Notes under the pieces: generated by a model
Databases searched by the model: none
Told to the model about the DNA's origin: nothing
What the model saw: the letters and a program-made list of their open reading frames with translations, nothing else
Source: Nonomuraea antri
GTDB taxonomy: Bacteria > Actinomycetota > Actinomycetes > Streptosporangiales > Streptosporangiaceae
NCBI RefSeq assembly: GCF_013283785.1
Contig: NZ_JABCPZ010000025.1
Span: forward strand, 1-64,000
Reading direction: 5' to 3'
DNA: 64,000 bases
Translations under genes and position numbers: made by a program
Shown: positions 1 to 7,542 of the stretch, in pieces
Position numbering within the stretch: the stretch's first letter is position 1
Layout of the letters: the number at the start of each line of letters is the position of its first letter

Positions 1-68
1 CCTTGGCGCGCGAGTTCGACCGCGCGACGCCGGAACTCGGGAGGGTGTGGCGAGGGCATGGAGGACAT
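1..68 (-). mobile_element. IS3-family OrfA transposase, N-terminal end only (runs off window)
   Basis: The minus strand opens at ATG 68 (or ATG 59) and reads PSPHPPEFRRRAVELAR before leaving the window. This is the usual beginning of the short helix-turn-helix OrfA protein of IS3-family elements, which binds the element ends. Only about 22 codons are visible, so whether the element is intact to the left cannot be judged. It lies next to an IS5-type fragment, which suggests a site of repeated insertion. Confidence 0.6.
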
Positions 69-141
69 CCTTCCTGATGATCAAGGGTGACCTCAGGTCA
101 AGTGTCCGGAGAACGGGGGGAAGCTCAGTGCGGCCGTCGAC

Positions 142-243
142 GTTCCCATCGCTCAGGCAGAACGCCGGCGGCCGGCCGGCGCCGGCGCAGGCCATGTGGC
201 TCTTGCTGGTCAGCCCGCCGCAGGATCGGCCGAGGGCGTGATC
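142..243 (-). mobile_element. IS5-family transposase fragment (internal piece)
   Basis: In one minus-strand frame the sequence reads DHALGRSCGGLTSKSHMACA followed by GRPPAFCLSDGN. This matches the well-known internal stretch of IS5-type DDE transposases (pattern LGRSRGGLTTKIHLAxDGxGRPLAFxLTxGN). There is no start, and the frame is lost soon after, so this is a relic. It immediately precedes a fragment of an anti-sigma ATPase on the other strand, an association that recurs near 28.8 kb. Confidence 0.6.
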
Positions 244-262
244 CAGCTCCGCATCTGCCCGG

Positions 263-382
263 GTGGAGCCCGCCGCGAGCAGCAGGATCGGGCTGTGGGT
301 GATCCAGCACCTGTGTGATGCGGTCGGTTCGGAGCAGACCGAGCTCGGCTCCCGGCTGGGACAGCGCCACCAATCGGCGTGA
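263..382 (+). pseudogene. C-terminal fragment of an RsbW-like anti-sigma ATPase
   Basis: The plus frame ending at the TGA at 380-382 contains IGLWVIQHLCDAVGSEQTEL. This corresponds to the G2 region of histidine-kinase-type anti-sigma ATPases (compare FGLWVIQGLCDDVGLTQTGM in the intact protein at 38.4 kb). The frame has a stop at 239-241 and no N-box or start codon, so only the last 35-40 residues survive. This is a gene relic beside IS fragments. Confidence 0.5.
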
Positions 383-483
383 GGAAGTGGAGATGAGCGA
401 CCGTCTCGTACAGCAGTCAGTCAGCCATCACTCGCTCGCGCAGGGCATGGGCGAGGACGGTGAGGAGTGGCTCCAGGCCGGCG

Positions 484-852
484 TCAGCGCGTGGAGGGCC
501 AGCGCGGCGTGGCCGGGGCCGCCTGTTCGAGCTCCGCCCAGTCGTGCCGTACCGGGGCGAAAACCTCCACCACGACCGCTCCCTCCGGCCCCGCCTGGGC
601 CTCATGGGGAACCTGCGCGAGGATGCGCCAGGTACCGCCGGGCCCGAGGTCGCGAGTCTCCTCGCCCACCCGGAAGGTGACCGTGCCCTGCAGGCACAGG
701 CCGATCTGCTCGTTGACGTGGCGGTGCTCGGGGACGAGGCCGTTGGGAGGCAGCTCGACGACGGCCAGCGTGAGTTGCTCGCCCTGGACCACGCGGGCCA
801 GGACGTCCTTCCAGATCAGGGTGGGCGGGATGACGTTCAGGTGGGTCAGCAT
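484..852 (-). CDS. Small cupin-domain protein
   Basis: This 122-residue protein is a single small beta-barrel (cupin_2-type). It shows the metal-site pattern HRHVNEQIGLCLQGTVTFRVG, here written only in part: PEHRHVNEQ in the first motif and the glycine-rich GEETRDLGPGGTW stretch before PHEAQ in the second. The likely metal ligands are the two His of HRH, the Glu of NEQ and the His of PHE. The ATG at 852 overlaps the stop of the aminotransferase gene upstream (TGATG), so the two are translationally coupled. Small cupins of this kind are isomerases, dioxygenases or ligand sensors, and the substrate cannot be told from sequence. A ten-codon upstream extension is possible but would lie inside the aminotransferase gene. 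Confidence 0.8.
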   Translation of the reverse strand: MLTHLNVIPPTLIWKDVLARVVQGEQLTLAVVELPPNGLVPEHRHVNEQIGLCLQGTVTFRVGEETRDLGPGGTWRILAQVPHEAQAGPEGAVVVEVFAPVRHDWAELEQAAPATPRWPSTR

Positions 853-1790
853 CAGACGGCTCCGTACACGGGTGTGGTCCATTCGGGGTGGTCGGCGTTC
901 TCACGGCGACTGATCGCCTGCAGCAGGCGCTGCACGGCGAGCGTCGTCTCGCCCGCGTGCCCGTCTCCGACGGGCCGGCCGTCCACCTCGACGACCGGGG
1001 CGACGAGCACGGCCGTGCCGCACAGCAGAGCCTCGTCACAGGCGTAGAGCTCGGAGCGGTGCACGCGCCGTTCCTCGACGAGGGCGCCGGTGGTCTCGCC
1101 CAGGAGGTGCGTGACCTGCCGGCGGGTGATGCCGGCGAGGATGTCGTCCGTGGCGGTGGGGGTGACCCAGCGCTCACCGGTCCTGATCAGCACGTTCGAA
1201 GTGGTGGCCTCGGCCACGTAGCCGTCGCCGGTCAGCATGACGGCCTCGTCGAAGCCGTTGCGCAGCGCCTCGGTCTTGGCCATGGCGGGACCGACGTAGC
1301 TGCCGATCACCTTGGCCCGGTTGGGCACCGCGGCGTCGCCGGTCCTGCGCCAGGCGCTCACCATGCAGCGCACGCCGCGCCGGTCGATGTAGTCGCCCGG
1401 CATGGGGGTGGCGGCCAGGTACAGGCGTGTGCCGCAGTCGTGCATCCGGACGGCCAGTTGCTCGTCCGCCTGCAGCAGGAGGGGACGCACGTAGGCGTCG
1501 GCGCGCACGTCGTTGCGGCGTAGCAGCTCGATGGTGAGGCGGGTCAGATGCTCCGGGTCGTACGGCAGCTCCAGCCCGAGGATGCGGGCCGAACGTGCCA
1601 TCCGCTCGTAGTGGGCCCGCGGTTCCAGCAGGTAGAGCTCCTGGTCATCCGGGTTCCAGCAGGCTCTGATCCCTTCGAAGGTACCTGTGCCGTACGAGAC
1701 CGCGTTGGCCAGGACGCTGAGCCGGGACTCCTTCTCGGGCACGAACGCGCCCTCGGCGTAGACCTCGTCGTAGGGGGTTCCGAATCGCAT
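852..1790 (-). CDS. Branched-chain amino acid aminotransferase family (class IV PLP enzyme)
   Basis: This 312-residue class IV aminotransferase transfers the amino group between glutamate and Leu/Ile/Val or related 2-oxo acids. The N-terminal VSYGTGTFEGIRAC block, the PLP lysine in NRAKVIGSY (about K160) and the cofactor-binding EATTSNVLI segment are present, and the length is normal. The start ATG 1790 was chosen because the family begins just before the FVPEKESRLSVLANAVSYG stretch; the frame is open further upstream but there it lies opposite the LysR gene. Its stop overlaps the cupin start. It is divergent from a LysR regulator, which probably controls it. An Ile-tRNA-synthetase-like gene lies nearby, so a role with an unusual branched-chain amino acid is possible (inference). 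A D-amino-acid transaminase or aminodeoxychorismate lyase is less likely given the IRAC motif. Confidence 0.85.
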   Translation of the reverse strand: MRFGTPYDEVYAEGAFVPEKESRLSVLANAVSYGTGTFEGIRACWNPDDQELYLLEPRAHYERMARSARILGLELPYDPEHLTRLTIELLRRNDVRADAYVRPLLLQADEQLAVRMHDCGTRLYLAATPMPGDYIDRRGVRCMVSAWRRTGDAAVPNRAKVIGSYVGPAMAKTEALRNGFDEAVMLTGDGYVAEATTSNVLIRTGERWVTPTATDDILAGITRRQVTHLLGETTGALVEERRVHRSELYACDEALLCGTAVLVAPVVEVDGRPVGDGHAGETTLAVQRLLQAISRRENADHPEWTTPVYGAV

Positions 1791-1862
1791 GCCGCCAGGA
1801 TGGGTGAGCCCCTTCGTTAAGGACAATCGACAGCTTCTTAAAGAAGGGTTTAGCGTTTCCGC
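1791..1862. promoter_or_regulatory. Divergent promoter region with LysR-type operator candidates
   Basis: This 72-base gap separates the aminotransferase (minus) from the lysR-like gene (plus). It is AT-richer than its surroundings and holds CTTCTT-A-AAGAAG at 1834-1846 (6-base arms) and CCTT-CGTT-AAGG at 1811-1822. LysR proteins usually bind interrupted palindromes in just such divergent gaps, so these are the best operator candidates. Confidence 0.5.
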
Positions 1863-2795
1863 ATGCTCGATGTGGCGAGACTCCGGGTTCTGCAGGAGGT
1901 GGCCCGCCACGGGTCGTTCACCCGCGCCGCTGCCGCGCTGTCGTACACCACCTCGGCGCTGTCGCAGCAGATCTCCGTGCTCGAGCGGGAAGCCGGGGCC
2001 CGGCTGCTCGAACGGCACGCCCGGGGCGTGCGGCTGACGGAGGCCGGCCGGGCGCTCCTGACCCACACCGAGCGGATCATGACGGAGCTGCGTGCGGCCG
2101 AGCGCACGCTGGCGGCGATCGGCGCCGGAGCGGGTGGGAGGCTGCGGTTCGGGTCGTTCACGACGGCGAACGCCACACTCATGCCCATGGCCGTACGCGC
2201 CTTCCTGCGCGAGCGGCCCGCGGTCTCGGTGGAGCTGGTCGAGGCCGACCGCGACGAGGCTGTGGCCGCGGTCGCCGCGCACGAGCTGGACCTGGCGCTG
2301 GTGTACGAATTCCCGATCGTGCCCCTGGTGGTTCCCGCGAACGTCGAGGTGCGCCCGCTGCTCGTCGACCCGTTGCACATCGCGCTGCCGCCGGGCCACC
2401 GCCTGACCGGACGCACCCGCATCCGGCTCGCGGACCTGGCCGGCGAACGATGGATCCAGGGGGTGCACCGCGGATCCACGCTCGACGTGCTGCCCCGGGC
2501 ATGCCGGCAAGCGGGGTTCGAGCCGGTCGTCGCGTTCAGGACAGATGACCAGATGACGGTTAGAGGGCTGGTCGCCGCGGGGCTGGGGGTGGCACTCGCC
2601 CCGTTTCTCACCCTTCCCGCGACCGCTCCCGACCTCGTGGTACGCCCGCTGGACGAACCGTCGCTGACCAGGACCGTCATGACCGCCACGCCGGTACAGC
2701 AACACCGGCTGCCCGCGGCCGCCGCGATGATCGAGCACTTGCTGTCGGTGGCCGAAGAACTCCGAGGGCTGGACGAACACCGGCCTGTCCGATAA
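1863..2795 (+). CDS. LysR-family transcriptional regulator
   Basis: This 310-residue protein has the N-terminal winged helix-turn-helix typical of LysR (ARLRVLQEVARHGSFTRAAA, then SYTTSALSQQISVLEREAG, residues about 5-50). A periplasmic-binding-protein-like effector domain follows (about 90-295, starting GRLRFGSF). It is of normal length and starts at ATG 1863. It is transcribed away from the branched-chain aminotransferase/cupin pair and most likely regulates it, sensing a small molecule that may be the pathway substrate. The next gene, a MarR regulator, begins only about 40 bases downstream. Confidence 0.9.
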   Translation: MLDVARLRVLQEVARHGSFTRAAAALSYTTSALSQQISVLEREAGARLLERHARGVRLTEAGRALLTHTERIMTELRAAERTLAAIGAGAGGRLRFGSFTTANATLMPMAVRAFLRERPAVSVELVEADRDEAVAAVAAHELDLALVYEFPIVPLVVPANVEVRPLLVDPLHIALPPGHRLTGRTRIRLADLAGERWIQGVHRGSTLDVLPRACRQAGFEPVVAFRTDDQMTVRGLVAAGLGVALAPFLTLPATAPDLVVRPLDEPSLTRTVMTATPVQQHRLPAAAAMIEHLLSVAEELRGLDEHRPVR

Positions 2796-2798
2796 ACA

Positions 2799-2832
2799 TT
2801 GACTGAGTCAACGTATCCCTTGATTGGGTCAA
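2799..2832 (+). promoter_or_regulatory. Twin palindromic operator upstream of the MarR gene
   Basis: Two near-identical palindromes occur in tandem: TTGACTGAGTCAA at 2799-2811 and TTGATTGGGTCAA at 2820-2832, both of the form TTGAy-N3-GTCAA. Their starts are 21 bases apart, two helical turns, so two dimers would sit on the same DNA face. They end two bases before the ATG at 2835. This is the expected geometry for autorepression by the MarR protein, which would also control the coupled synthetase-like gene. Confidence 0.65.
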
Positions 2833-2834
2833 CG

Positions 2835-3206
2835 ATGTTTGCCATGATCCAGACTCTCGACCGGTTTCACGCGTACGTCATGACCGTCATGGCCGGATCG
2901 TTCTCCCTCGCCGAGACCCGCGTCCTGCTGGAACTGGCGAGCCAGGACGGCTGCGAGGTCAGGAAGATGCGGCAGCGGCTACGGTTCGACCCCGGCCACC
3001 TCAGCCGGGTCCTGGCCCGGCTCGACACCGCAGGACTGGTCGTCAGGGAACGTTCCGGCGACGACCAGCGGTGCCTGCTCGTTCGGCTGACCAGCAGCGG
3101 GCGGGCCGCCCTGGGCGACAACGCGCGGACGCTGAGCGACGACGATCGGGCACGGATCACCGCGGCCGTGCGGGCGGTCAGCGGTCCTGCAGGGGAGGAG
3201 TGGTGA
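2835..3206 (+). CDS. MarR-family transcriptional regulator
   Basis: This protein of about 123 residues has a MarR winged-helix core: an N-terminal helix (QTLDRFHAYV), a recognition region (MRQRLRFDPGHLSRVLARLD) and the wing VVRERSGDDQRCLLVRLT, which matches the family DxR wing pattern. ATG 2835 is preferred. An in-frame TTG at 2799 would put the start inside the palindrome, and ATG 2844 is also possible. There is no clear Shine-Dalgarno site, so the mRNA may be nearly leaderless. Its TGA overlaps the GTG start of the next gene, so the regulator and the IleRS-like protein are made together. MarR proteins usually release DNA on binding an aromatic or metabolite ligand; that ligand is not known here. 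Confidence 0.8.
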   Translation: MFAMIQTLDRFHAYVMTVMAGSFSLAETRVLLELASQDGCEVRKMRQRLRFDPGHLSRVLARLDTAGLVVRERSGDDQRCLLVRLTSSGRAALGDNARTLSDDDRARITAAVRAVSGPAGEEW

Positions 3207-6082
3207 CGCGAATGACCGACGAGCCGGAAACGCACGAAGTCTTCGAGCCGCTCGCGGAGTGGGCCGATCTGGCGGGACGTGTCCCGGAGAGATTGCCTGA
3301 CCACGCCGTCGTCCCAGGCCGGCCGGTACGGAGGTTCGCCCGCGAGCCCGCGCCCTCCGGCGGATCGCGCGCGGAGGCGGCCGAGGACCTGTATCGGCGC
3401 TACTGGACGATGAAGGGCTGCTCGGCACCGCTGGTGCGGGAGTGGACGGGTCACGGCATCGGGACGGAGCTGCTGATCGAGCAGAAGCTGGGGCTGTCAG
3501 GCAAGGACCAGATCGAGCGGCACGGCGTGGCGGAGTTCAACCGCCTCTGTCACACCTCGCTCGCGGCGCCGATGGCGCCGCGGGACGTGGAGGCCGTGTG
3601 GGGGACGCTGAAGCAGTTGTTCGAGCGCGCTCTGCTGGTCGAGGACGAGCGCGTGTCGCCCTACTGCCCGCGCTGCGGGACCGTGCTCGCCGGCCACGAG
3701 CTCGCCAGGAGCTACGAGGAGACCGAGGACCAGGGCCTGTACGTGCGTTTCCCGCTGTTGACCGGCCCGCTGGCCGGCCAGGCCGACCTGCTGATCTGGA
3801 CCACCATGCCCTGGACGCTGATCCCCGCAACGCTGGCCGTCGTGCGGCCCGATCTGGCGTACGTGCTGGCCGCCGGCGGCAGAGCGGCGGACCGGCCCGT
3901 GGTGCTGGCCGTCGGCCGCGTGGCGGCGGCGCTGGGCGAAGGTGCGCGGGTGCTGCGCGAGGTTCCGGTCGGCGAGCTGGTGGGCACGCGGTACCAGGCA
4001 CCGTTCGACTTCGTGGGGCCGGGGTCGGCGGACGATCCGGACGGTGATCCCGCTTCGTGGCGGTTCGTGGTGGCCGACGGCTTCGTCCAGGCGGACGAGG
4101 GCACCGGAATCGTGCACACCGGCGCCGCGTACGGGCAGGACGACATGCGGGTCGCGCGGCGGCACGGCGTGCCGGTGGTGAAGCCGGTCGGCCCCGACGG
4201 CCGCTTCGACGCCCGCACCGGCCCGTACGCGGGCCGGTACATCCGCGACGCCGACGGCCTGATCACCGAGCACCTGCGAGCGGCGGGACTGCTGCTGCAC
4301 GCCCACCCGCACCGGCATGCCTTCCCGTTCTGCGTGCACTGCCGCACGCCGCTGTACTACGCCGCCATGCCGGGCTGGCACCTCGACACCGGCGACGAGA
4401 ACGGCTGGACGGTGTCTCGTCAACGTTACTGGGGCACGCCGTTGCCGCTGTGGCGCTGCGGCCCGTGCGGGCACACGATCGCGGTTGCGTCCCTGGCGGA
4501 GTTGGGGGCGCTGGCCGGGGCCGAGCTGTCCGGGCTCGACCCGCACCGCCCGTACATGGACGAGATCTCTTTCGCCTGCGCGCGCTGCGGCGGCACCGCG
4601 AGGAGGGTGTCAGGCGTGACGGAGTCCTGGTACGACGCCGGAGCCCAGCACGCCCGTCACCCCGAGCCGTTCGACCTGGTCTGCGGCTCGCGCAGCTGGC
4701 TGTACTCCGTGAACACCGTTGCCCGTCTGGTGTCGGGACGCGACGGTTTCCGGCACACTCTGCGGCTCCCGGCGAGCGTGCGGCACGACGGCGAATCCCA
4801 CGCGGCGATGTCCGACGCCTTCCGCTGGGCGATGTTCGACGAACCGGACAGCGCCGGCAAGACGCTGCGCACGCTCTGGAACACGGCGGTCTTCTTCGTC
4901 ACCTACGCCAACCTCGCCCGCTGGACGCCTCGTCCGGCCACCGGCCGCACGGTCATGGACCGGTGGATCCTCGCCCGGCTCGCCGCGACCTGCGCAGGGA
5001 CCGACGCCGCGCTGTCCGCGTTCGATCCGGCCGCTGCGGCCCGCTGCCTGGCGGTCTTCTCCGACGACCTGTCCAACTGGTACGTGCGCCGCTGCCGCGA
5101 CCGCTTCGGCACCGGCCGGGACGAGGCGGCATTCGCGACCCTGCACACCTGCCTGGTGACGGCAGCCGGCCTGTTCTCGCCCTTCGCCCCCTGCCTGGCC
5201 GCCGAACTCCACGAGAAGCTGACCCGCGCACCCGGCCAGGCCGCACCGGACCCGGCCGGTGTCACCCAGCACCCCGTGCACCTGACGGAGTACCCCCAGC
5301 CCGGCGCAGCGGCTCGCGAGGACCAGTTGTGCGAGGCGATGGCGCTCGCGCGTCGACTCACCTCGCTGGGCCGCGAGGCCCGCGCCGCGGCCGGCATCCC
5401 CGCCCGGTATCCGCTGCGCCGCGCCATCGTCACCGTTACCGCCGCAGAACGCGCCTCGCTCGACCGGCTACGCGAGATCATCGAGGCCGAGCTCAACGTG
5501 AGAACCGTCGAGTTCGGCGACTCGGCGGGACGCCGAGTGACCGTCAAACCGAACTTCCGCGCGCTCGGCCGCGAGTTCGGCCCCCGGACCCCGGATATCG
5601 CCGCCGCCATCGCCGCGGCCGAGCCCGGACGGCTGCTCGCCCGGCTCGACCAGGACGGCAGGGTCGAGTTGCAGGGCGCGCCGATACGCCGGGAACACCT
5701 CCAGATCGTTGAGACACCGGTTCCGGGGTGGCAACTGTCCGCCGACGGACCGTACGCCGTGGCGGTCGACCTGTCGACCGATCGCGAACTGCGGCTGGAA
5801 GGACTGGCCAGGGAGTTCACCCGGCTGGTCAATGACCTGCGCCGGCGTCGTGGATGCAGTCCCGGCGAGCCGGTCGCGCTGGCCGTGAAAGTGCTGCGGG
5901 ACCCGGATGGCGAGCTCACCGCGTTCCTCGAACGCCACCGGGCCTCCATCGCCCGCGACACCTTCGCGGATCCCTTGAGACTCGACCCCGGCCCATCGTC
6001 CGACCCCGCCGGAGCGGAACTCCTCACGGTCGCCGACGGGCGTCTCCACGTGCACCTCGCCCGGCGCCAGGGCGGCCGGTGA
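3203..6082 (+). CDS. Isoleucyl-tRNA synthetase paralogue lacking HIGH and KMSKS motifs
   Basis: This 959-residue protein aligns along its length with type II IleRS. The start is GTG 3203 with GGGGAGGAG just upstream, coupled to the MarR stop. Preserved parts are the CP1 editing domain (WTTMPWTL at about 199, GTGIVH at 300-305), the WGTPLPLW segment (about 410), the anticodon-binding domain (NWYVRR at about 625) and the VKPNFRALG C-terminal block. The catalytic core is eroded. At the HIGH position (about 45-60) there is FAREPAPSGGSRAEAAEDL with no His pair, and at the KMSKS position (about 528-538) there is HDGESHAAMSD. Neither ATP-binding signature exists, so aminoacylation is unlikely, while editing of misacylated tRNA could survive. 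Frame, length and codon use look selected, not decayed. Alternatives are a resistance decoy, a tRNA-dependent tailoring factor or a regulator. Confidence 0.85.
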   Translation: MTRMTDEPETHEVFEPLAEWADLAGRVPERLPDHAVVPGRPVRRFAREPAPSGGSRAEAAEDLYRRYWTMKGCSAPLVREWTGHGIGTELLIEQKLGLSGKDQIERHGVAEFNRLCHTSLAAPMAPRDVEAVWGTLKQLFERALLVEDERVSPYCPRCGTVLAGHELARSYEETEDQGLYVRFPLLTGPLAGQADLLIWTTMPWTLIPATLAVVRPDLAYVLAAGGRAADRPVVLAVGRVAAALGEGARVLREVPVGELVGTRYQAPFDFVGPGSADDPDGDPASWRFVVADGFVQADEGTGIVHTGAAYGQDDMRVARRHGVPVVKPVGPDGRFDARTGPYAGRYIRDADGLITEHLRAAGLLLHAHPHRHAFPFCVHCRTPLYYAAMPGWHLDTGDENGWTVSRQRYWGTPLPLWRCGPCGHTIAVASLAELGALAGAELSGLDPHRPYMDEISFACARCGGTARRVSGVTESWYDAGAQHARHPEPFDLVCGSRSWLYSVNTVARLVSGRDGFRHTLRLPASVRHDGESHAAMSDAFRWAMFDEPDSAGKTLRTLWNTAVFFVTYANLARWTPRPATGRTVMDRWILARLAATCAGTDAALSAFDPAAAARCLAVFSDDLSNWYVRRCRDRFGTGRDEAAFATLHTCLVTAAGLFSPFAPCLAAELHEKLTRAPGQAAPDPAGVTQHPVHLTEYPQPGAAAREDQLCEAMALARRLTSLGREARAAAGIPARYPLRRAIVTVTAAERASLDRLREIIEAELNVRTVEFGDSAGRRVTVKPNFRALGREFGPRTPDIAAAIAAAEPGRLLARLDQDGRVELQGAPIRREHLQIVETPVPGWQLSADGPYAVAVDLSTDRELRLEGLAREFTRLVNDLRRRRGCSPGEPVALAVKVLRDPDGELTAFLERHRASIARDTFADPLRLDPGPSSDPAGAELLTVADGRLHVHLARRQGGR

Positions 6083-6168
6083 TGACGGCGGCGAGACTCT
6101 GGCATGAGCAGGTCTCATTACCGATCACATCCGCCCAGGTCATGGCCATCTGAAGGTGCGCAGCTCGA

Positions 6169-7446
6169 TCAACTGTTCACGTCCTCCGCCTGGCCGAGGG
6201 GATTGTGGGGGAAGGCGGCGAAGGGCGCGGTGGTGAAGCCCTGCCAGTGCATCTCCATGGGGGTGCGGTCTTCGGGGCGGGGGACGTGGTGGAAGGAGAC
6301 CGCGACCCAGGACACCACGTCGGACAAGCGCTGGTGGTCGGACACGAACTGCCGGACGGTGTCGGTGGGGCAGCCTGCGAGCAGGTTGTCGGAGGCGTAG
6401 AGCTCGCACGGGTTGCGCTGTGAGAAGGCCATGTCGTAGCCGTGGCCCGCGGTGGCGTCGTTGAAGATCGTGTAGGAGATCCGGTGGCCGTCGGGGTTGC
6501 GGTGCGGGCTGAGCACCCGCCAGAAGCGTCGCGGTGCGGCGCGCCGGGTGGTCTCGTGCGTGAGGGAGGTCCAGGAACCGGTGACGACGGGGGCCTTCGG
6601 GCCGGTCCTGCCGGTGAATTCGGCGTTGTACTCCTGGACGGTCTGGGGGCCGCCCAGGTCCCAGCGGATGCGCCAGACCGCGTTGTGGCTGTGGCTCACC
6701 GCTCCGCCTGCGGCCGGCGAGCCCCATCTCGGGTCGGTGGAGTGGTCTTTGGGTGACAGGGCGCCGGTCGCGCCCAGCTGCGGGGTGATGGCGCCGTTGT
6801 CGGCGAAGCTGTAGACGGTGAGGTACTCGTACCAGCCGACGATCGACAGGGTGCTCAGGTCGAAGCTGTGCCCGCGTGAGGCGGCGTCCCGTCCTCGGTA
6901 GCTGCTGCGCCGTCCCAGCCCGGTGTCGCGTTCTTCGGCGCACAGCACCGCGCGGGTCTCGGCGCCGCCGACCGCACCGGTCCCGAAGTCCGGGACGCTG
7001 GCGTCGATCCGCTCGCCCGCGCAGTCCACCGCGGTCCGGGCGATCATGCTGCGCCCGCCGAACCCGGCCTCGGTGATGTCCCTCGTGGTGTCCAGCCCGG
7101 TGTCGTACGGGACCTCGAGCTGGCCGAGCGTCAGTTCCTTCATGACCGGCAGCGGTTCGCGGCCGGGGGCGAGATAGCGGATCTGGCTGAGCACCAGTCC
7201 CGCGTGCGGGTCGATCCGCCAGCACATCTGCCAGGCGCTGCCGGCGGCGAACCGGTGACTGATCGGGATGCCGCCGTCGGCGCAGGTCGCGGCGGCCGGC
7301 AGCCCGGTCGAGGGCACCGCGGGGGCGGTGCGGGCCGAGGGCGCGTCCTGGTGGTCGTCCCACAGCGCCGCGCCGGTACCGATCGCGCCGGCGAGCAGCG
7401 CCGACAGCACGGCGGACGAGACGATGACGGCCCGCTTGCGCCGCAC
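6169..7446 (-). CDS. Secreted minimal copper amine oxidase-like protein
   Basis: This 425-residue protein begins with a signal peptide (basic MRRKR, then a hydrophobic stretch to about residue 29). The rest resembles only the catalytic C-terminal domain of copper amine oxidases. It has the sequence VGWYEYLTVYSFADNG, where the first Tyr (about 206) sits at the topaquinone position of the NY(D/E)Y motif. It also has an HSH pair (about 252/254) and HHVPRPED (about 386-387) as candidate copper ligands. The usual Asn before the topaquinone Tyr is Trp. The smaller N-terminal domains of classical enzymes (600-700 residues) are missing. Such enzymes oxidise primary amines to aldehyde, ammonia and peroxide; activity here is plausible but unproven. 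It is separated from the upstream gene by a strong hairpin, so it probably has its own promoter. Confidence 0.7.
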   Translation of the reverse strand: MRRKRAVIVSSAVLSALLAGAIGTGAALWDDHQDAPSARTAPAVPSTGLPAAATCADGGIPISHRFAAGSAWQMCWRIDPHAGLVLSQIRYLAPGREPLPVMKELTLGQLEVPYDTGLDTTRDITEAGFGGRSMIARTAVDCAGERIDASVPDFGTGAVGGAETRAVLCAEERDTGLGRRSSYRGRDAASRGHSFDLSTLSIVGWYEYLTVYSFADNGAITPQLGATGALSPKDHSTDPRWGSPAAGGAVSHSHNAVWRIRWDLGGPQTVQEYNAEFTGRTGPKAPVVTGSWTSLTHETTRRAAPRRFWRVLSPHRNPDGHRISYTIFNDATAGHGYDMAFSQRNPCELYASDNLLAGCPTDTVRQFVSDHQRLSDVVSWVAVSFHHVPRPEDRTPMEMHWQGFTTAPFAAFPHNPLGQAEDVNS

Positions 7447-7488
7447 GACATCAACACCTTCCGTATGGGACCGGGCGACACACGGTGA

Positions 7489-7524
7489 CGGGGGTGTGCC
7501 ACGGCCAACCGTGGCACACCCCCG
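7489..7524 (-). terminator. Perfect 16-bp hairpin terminator
   Basis: Positions 7489-7504 (CGGGGGTGTGCCACGG) pair perfectly with 7509-7524 around a CCAA loop. It lies directly after the stop of the minus-strand gene ending at 7543 and before the next gene. There is no U tract, as is common in actinomycete terminators. Confidence 0.85.
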
Positions 7525-7542
7525 CCGAGGTGGAGAGGCGGA

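Noticed and set aside
1791..2780. Long N-terminal extension of the aminotransferase
   Set aside because: It would run antisense through the whole LysR gene; the family N-terminus fits ATG 1790.
3071..3202. Upstream extension of the IleRS-like gene
   Set aside because: It overlaps the MarR coding region in another frame; GTG 3203 has a strong ribosome site.
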